Positions 60,956-64,000 of a DNA stretch of 64,000 nt are shown here, one piece after another. The stretch is from Salipiger mangrovisoli (GTDB taxonomy: Bacteria > Pseudomonadota > Alphaproteobacteria > Rhodobacterales > Rhodobacteraceae). Below the pieces are notes generated by a model that was not told the origin of the DNA, did no database searches, and saw nothing but the letters and a program-made list of their open reading frames with translations. The DNA lies in contig NZ_JADFFK010000010.1 in NCBI RefSeq assembly GCF_015223355.1, forward strand, positions 62,001 through 126,000. The letters run 5' to 3'. The first letter of the stretch is position 1, and every line of letters starts with the position of its first letter. Position numbers and translations under genes: made by a program.

Positions 60956-61065
60956 GCGGCACCTCTTGTTCCGTGTTGACCCCGATATAGGTCCCGCCTG
61001 CCCGCACCGTCACCCTGCGCAGACGCACAAAGCAGCTCTCACCCTGTGCACCTGCACAAACCGGC

Positions 61066-61833
61066 TCAGCGCGCCGCCATGCGGATCGCGCCGTCGAGCC
61101 GGATCACCTCGCCGTTGAGCATGGAGTTCTCGATGATGTGCTGGACCAATGCGGCATATTCCGCCGGATCGCCAAGCCGCGCCGGGAAGGGCACCTGCTG
61201 GCCCAGGCTGTCCTGCACCTCCTGCGGCAACCCCTGCATCATCGGCGTCAGGAACAGACCCGGCGCGATGGCGCAGACACGGATCCCCAGGCTCGCCAGA
61301 TCCCGCGCCATCGGCAGCGTCATGCCCACGACGCCGCCCTTCGACGCGGCATAGGCCACCTGCCCCACCTGCCCCTCGTAGGCTGCGACCGAGGCGGTGT
61401 TGACGATCACACCGCGATTGCCGTCGGCGTCGAGAGGCGCGTTCTTCGCCATCAGCGCCGCCGCCTGCGAGGCGACGTTGAAGGTGCCCGTGAGGTTGAT
61501 GGCGATGGCGCGGGCAAAGAGCGCCGGATCATGCGGCTCGCCGCGCGAGACGGTCTTGGCCCCCGGCGCGATCCCGGCGCAGCTCACCGCCACATGCAGC
61601 GCGCCTTCGGCCCCGTGCACCTGCGCCAGCGCCGCGGCGACGCTCGCCGGATCCGTCACGTCGGTCTCGATGAACCGCCCGCCGATCTCCGCCGCGGTCA
61701 CCGGCCCGCGCTCGGCATCGCGGTCGAGCAGCGTGACCTTGGCACCCAGCGCCGCAAGACGTGTCGCCGTGGCAGCCCCCAGCCCGGACGCACCGCCCGA
61801 CACCACGGCCACAAGGTTTGCACCGATCTGCAT
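61066..61833 (-). CDS. SDR-family dehydrogenase (3-hydroxyacyl-CoA type II-like)
   Basis: 255 residues. The cofactor motif is [14 protein letters not shown] (residues 10-23), with the catalytic set S148, Y161, K165 in [20 protein letters not shown]. An aspartate after strand two (LLDRDAERG) suggests [20 protein letters not shown] and [10 protein letters not shown] are typical of the type II 3-hydroxyacyl-CoA / 2-methyl-3-hydroxybutyryl-CoA group, so a role in branched-chain or fatty-acid oxidation is inferred. Confidence 0.88.
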   Translation of the reverse strand: MQIGANLVAVVSGGASGLGAATATRLAALGAKVTLLDRDAERGPVTAAEIGGRFIETDVTDPASVAAALAQVHGAEGALHVAVSCAGIAPGAKTVSRGEPHDPALFARAIAINLTGTFNVASQAAALMAKNAPLDADGNRGVIVNTASVAAYEGQVGQVAYAASKGGVVGMTLPMARDLASLGIRVCAIAPGLFLTPMMQGLPQEVQDSLGQQVPFPARLGDPAEYAALVQHIIENSMLNGEVIRLDGAIRMAAR

Positions 61834-61927
61834 GATACTCCTCCCGATTTATCCTCGGGGCGGAGTTGAACCGCAGGCGCCGTGCCCCGTCCAGCGCAGC
61901 GGCGCGGAACGTTGCGTCAGGGCGTGC

Positions 61928-62680
61928 TCAGGCGAGGGTGCTGCGCTCTGCGGCATCGAGCACCGGGGTGGCAAGCGCGCCATAGAGGATCATCACCACC
62001 GCCCGGCTCGGCGCTTCCTTGAGCGCCTCTCCCAGTTCCGCCACGGTCGAGGACACCATGCGCTGGCCCTCCTTGCTGACGTTCTCCGCCATCAGCGCGG
62101 GGGTCTCGGGCGGCATCCCCGCCGCGATCAGCCGCTCGGCCAGCTTCGAGAAGGTGCGCCGCCCCATGTAAAGGCAGGTGACCGCCTCGGGATCCGCCAG
62201 CGCGGCCATGTTCATCTGTTCGGGCAGCGCTCCCGTTACGTCATGGCCGGTGACGAATTGCAGGCGGCGCGCGGTGAGCCTGCGGGTCAGCGGCATCGCG
62301 GCGGCGGCGGCGGCGGCAGACGCGGAGGTCACGCCCGGCACCACCTCGAAGGGAATACCCGCTGCGGTCACCGCGGCGATCTCTTCCTCGAGCCGTCCGA
62401 AAATCCCCGCATCGCCCGACTTCAGCCGCACCACATGCTGACCGGCCAGCGCGTGATCCACCAGCAGCGCGCTGACGAACTCCTGCTTCGGCGACGGGCA
62501 GCCAGCGCGCTTGCCGACGGCCACCATCTCGGTCCCGGCTGCGCAAAGCTCGAGGATCGGCCCCGAGGCAAGATCGTCGTAGAGCACCGCATCGGCCTTT
62601 TGCAGGCATTTGAGCGCCCGCACGGTCAGAAGCTCGGGATCTCCGGGACCGGAGGAGACGAAACTGACAAAGCCGGACAT
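61928..62680 (-). CDS. cobA: Uroporphyrinogen-III C-methyltransferase
   Basis: 250 residues, single-domain SUMT. The motifs are VSSGPGDPELLTVRALKCLQ, LKSGDAGIFGRLEEE, VPGVTSASAAAAAAAMPLT and TCLYMGRRT. It makes precorrin-2 from uroporphyrinogen III using S-adenosylmethionine, for siroheme or cobalamin. No siroheme oxidase/chelatase or sulfite/nitrite reductase gene is beside it. It is monocistronic here. Confidence 0.92.
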   Translation of the reverse strand: MSGFVSFVSSGPGDPELLTVRALKCLQKADAVLYDDLASGPILELCAAGTEMVAVGKRAGCPSPKQEFVSALLVDHALAGQHVVRLKSGDAGIFGRLEEEIAAVTAAGIPFEVVPGVTSASAAAAAAAMPLTRRLTARRLQFVTGHDVTGALPEQMNMAALADPEAVTCLYMGRRTFSKLAERLIAAGMPPETPALMAENVSKEGQRMVSSTVAELGEALKEAPSRAVVMILYGALATPVLDAAERSTLA

Positions 62681-62795
62681 GGGGCCTCCGCGATCGGGTC
62701 AAGAATGCGTCCCGTGCTACGCCGCGCGCCGCGGCAGCGCAAGCAAGGCATCGCGCCATCCACCGGGAATCGCGCGTGAACTCGCGAAAATGCAA

Positions 62796-62823
62796 ACGCC
62801 CCGCACCTTGCGGCACGGGGCGT
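62796..62823 (-). terminator. Rho-independent terminator of sodB
   Basis: ACGCCCCG / CGGGGCGT, 8-bp perfect stem, followed on the minus strand by TTTGCATTTT. It lies 26 bp after the sodB stop. Confidence 0.75.
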
Positions 62824-62849
62824 CGAACGTTCGACCTGAGGTCAGGAAA

Positions 62850-63449
62850 TCACAGGCGCGAGGCCACGTTTTCCCAGTTCACCAGGTTGTCGAGGAAGTT
62901 CGCCAGGTAGGCCGGGCGCTTGTTGCGGAAGTCGATGTAGTAGGAGTGCTCCCATACGTCGCAGCCCAGCAGCGCGGTCTGGCCGAAGCACAGCGGGTTC
63001 ACGCCGTTTTCGGTCTTGGTGATCTTCAGGCCACCGTCGGTGTCCTTGACCAGCCACGCCCAGCCCGAGCCGAACTGGCCGGCGCCGGCGGCGGCGAAGT
63101 CTTCCTTGAACTTGTCGAAGGTGCCGAAGGACTCGGCGATCGCCTTCTCCAGCTCACCCGGCATGGCGTTCTCGCCCGGGCCCATCATTTCCCAGAACTG
63201 GGTGTGGTTCCAGTGCTGCGAGGCGTTGTTGAAGATGCCGTTCTGGGCAACCGCGCCGGCCTGGTAGGTGCCCTTGACGATCTCTTCCAGCGACTTGCCG
63301 GCCCACTCGGTGCCCTCGACCAGCTTGTTCAGCGTGGTGACATAGGCGTTGTGGTGCAGGTCGTGGTGATACTCCAGCGTTTCCTTGGACATGCCCTTGG
63401 ACGCGAGCGCATCGTGGGCATAGGGAAGATCGGGAAGTTCAAAGGACAT
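62850..63449 (-). CDS. sodB: Superoxide dismutase, iron type
   Basis: 199 residues. Metal ligands are H28, H82 (ASQHWNHTQFW), D164 and H168 (GCDVWEHSYY). The second-sphere glutamine lies at Q78, as in iron enzymes (manganese enzymes have Gly there and Gln at the later NxxP position, where this protein reads ENGVNP). It disproportionates superoxide in the cytoplasm; no signal peptide. The start at 63449 has an AAAGGAAA ribosome site and gives the standard N-terminus FELPDLPY. The upstream frame is open but not conserved. Confidence 0.95.
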   Translation of the reverse strand: MSFELPDLPYAHDALASKGMSKETLEYHHDLHHNAYVTTLNKLVEGTEWAGKSLEEIVKGTYQAGAVAQNGIFNNASQHWNHTQFWEMMGPGENAMPGELEKAIAESFGTFDKFKEDFAAAGAGQFGSGWAWLVKDTDGGLKITKTENGVNPLCFGQTALLGCDVWEHSYYIDFRNKRPAYLANFLDNLVNWENVASRL

Positions 63450-63539
63450 ATGCGTTTCCTTTCGCCTGTCGGTAAAGTTTGGGTGTATTCCTAGACCTGC
63501 CACACGCGAGGTCAAGCGAAGTCTGGTGTACCATCGCAC

Positions 63540-64000
63540 TCAGGGCTGTGCGGAAAGCTCGTCGAGAGGTTGTGCCTCGCACCGGCCATCTGCTTGAAAC
63601 ACCGAATCAAATCCGGCGGGGATGGCGGTGACGGTGACCTTCCCGCTCGCCTTGTCGATCCCCGCCCGGTAGAGCATCCTGCGGGTCTGCTGGCTGCCCG
63701 CTCCGACCGGGTAATCCCAGGTGAAACTGACCCGCGCCGTGCTCTCCGAGGCAACCTTGCCCCGGACCGGCAGTCCCGCGTTGTGATAAAGCGCCACCGG
63801 GTCCGAGATCACCACGCGCCCGGTCTCGGGATCATGGGCGATGAACAGGACGGGCGGCACCCAGCGCTGGCTGTAGGCCACGCGCAGCTGGCACAGGTAG
63901 CCCACTGCCTTGTCCGAGATCGACTCTGCCGCCGCCTGATCGCCGACCTGATCGCCCACCAGCTTCAGCGCATCGGGCGCCGGGCTCGCAGCCGCCGGGG
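63540..64000 (-). CDS. Secreted protein of unknown function, 5' end outside the window
   Basis: The frame runs off base 64000. The visible 153 residues begin PAASPAPDALKLVGDQVGDQ, a proline/alanine linker of the type that follows a signal peptide, and end AQPLDELSAQP. Two cysteines (YLCQL, GRCEAQ) may pair. A GTG at 63959 could start a shorter protein, but the open reading upstream makes a truncated gene more likely. No family recognised. Confidence 0.55.
   Translation of the reverse strand, partial: PAAASPAPDALKLVGDQVGDQAAAESISDKAVGYLCQLRVAYSQRWVPPVLFIAHDPETGRVVISDPVALYHNAGLPVRGKVASESTARVSFTWDYPVGAGSQQTRRMLYRAGIDKASGKVTVTAIPAGFDSVFQADGRCEAQPLDELSAQP

Overview
The window looks like a chromosomal segment of a high-GC alphaproteobacterium of the Rhodobacteraceae (Roseobacter/Rhodobacter group). 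This rests on gene order and gene types, not on a marker gene: an aglR/aglE alpha-glucoside locus, a trgA-trgB-cysK tellurite locus, a gene-transfer-agent-type holin and GH108 endolysin pair, a TrgA-family protein, and LacI-type TTAGCGCTAA palindromes beside central-carbon genes. No phage, transposon, integron or CRISPR array was seen. Genes are tightly packed and many are translationally coupled by ATGA or TGATG overlaps.

1-17.9 kb is a carbon-uptake and glycogen block. A divergent aglE (partial, leaving the window) and aglR share a region with two CAAAGCGCTTTG-type operators. aglR is followed by a GH1 glycosidase and glucokinase. Next comes a same-strand run glgP-glgB-glgC-glgA-glgX-malQ-pgm that covers both synthesis and breakdown of glycogen, then a DMT exporter. 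17.9-27.2 kb holds an MscS channel, enolase, the divisome pair zapA/zauP-like, transketolase, a DUF808 membrane protein and a GapB-like GAPDH. eno and gap carry upstream TGTTAGC/GCTAACA elements.

27.2-35.7 kb is mostly cell envelope: an FMN reductase; the operon L,D-transpeptidase - lpxD - acyl carrier protein - ketoacyl synthase, divergent from a DUF882 Tat-exported peptidase-like protein; then the GTA-type lysis pair and a secreted LEA-like/PRC-barrel protein. 35.8-39.6 kb is zwf-pgl-pgi, the entry to the Entner-Doudoroff and pentose-phosphate routes, with an 18-bp perfect palindrome upstream of zwf that matches the eno and gap elements. Glucose released from oligosaccharides by the first block would be phosphorylated by Glk, interconverted by Pgm and Pgi, stored by Glg enzymes or oxidised through Zwf-Pgl.

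39.8-64 kb is a mixed housekeeping region: nucleoside hydrolase, three GNAT acetyltransferases, pirin, SelO, DUF533, AlaX, a large MscS channel, cysK-trgB-trgA, a photolyase, a PLP enzyme, a BCCT transporter with a universal stress protein, a tRNA with CAT anticodon (probably tRNA-Ile2), an orphan dCache-HAMP sensor preceded by a CtrA-like box, an LLM oxidoreductase, an SDR, a siroheme-type methyltransferase, Fe-type superoxide dismutase and a partial secreted protein. A family of GC-rich palindromic repeats ending in a TATTTGG...AGAAGAA tail sits at five gene 3' ends, and one copy encodes the C-terminus of a transporter.
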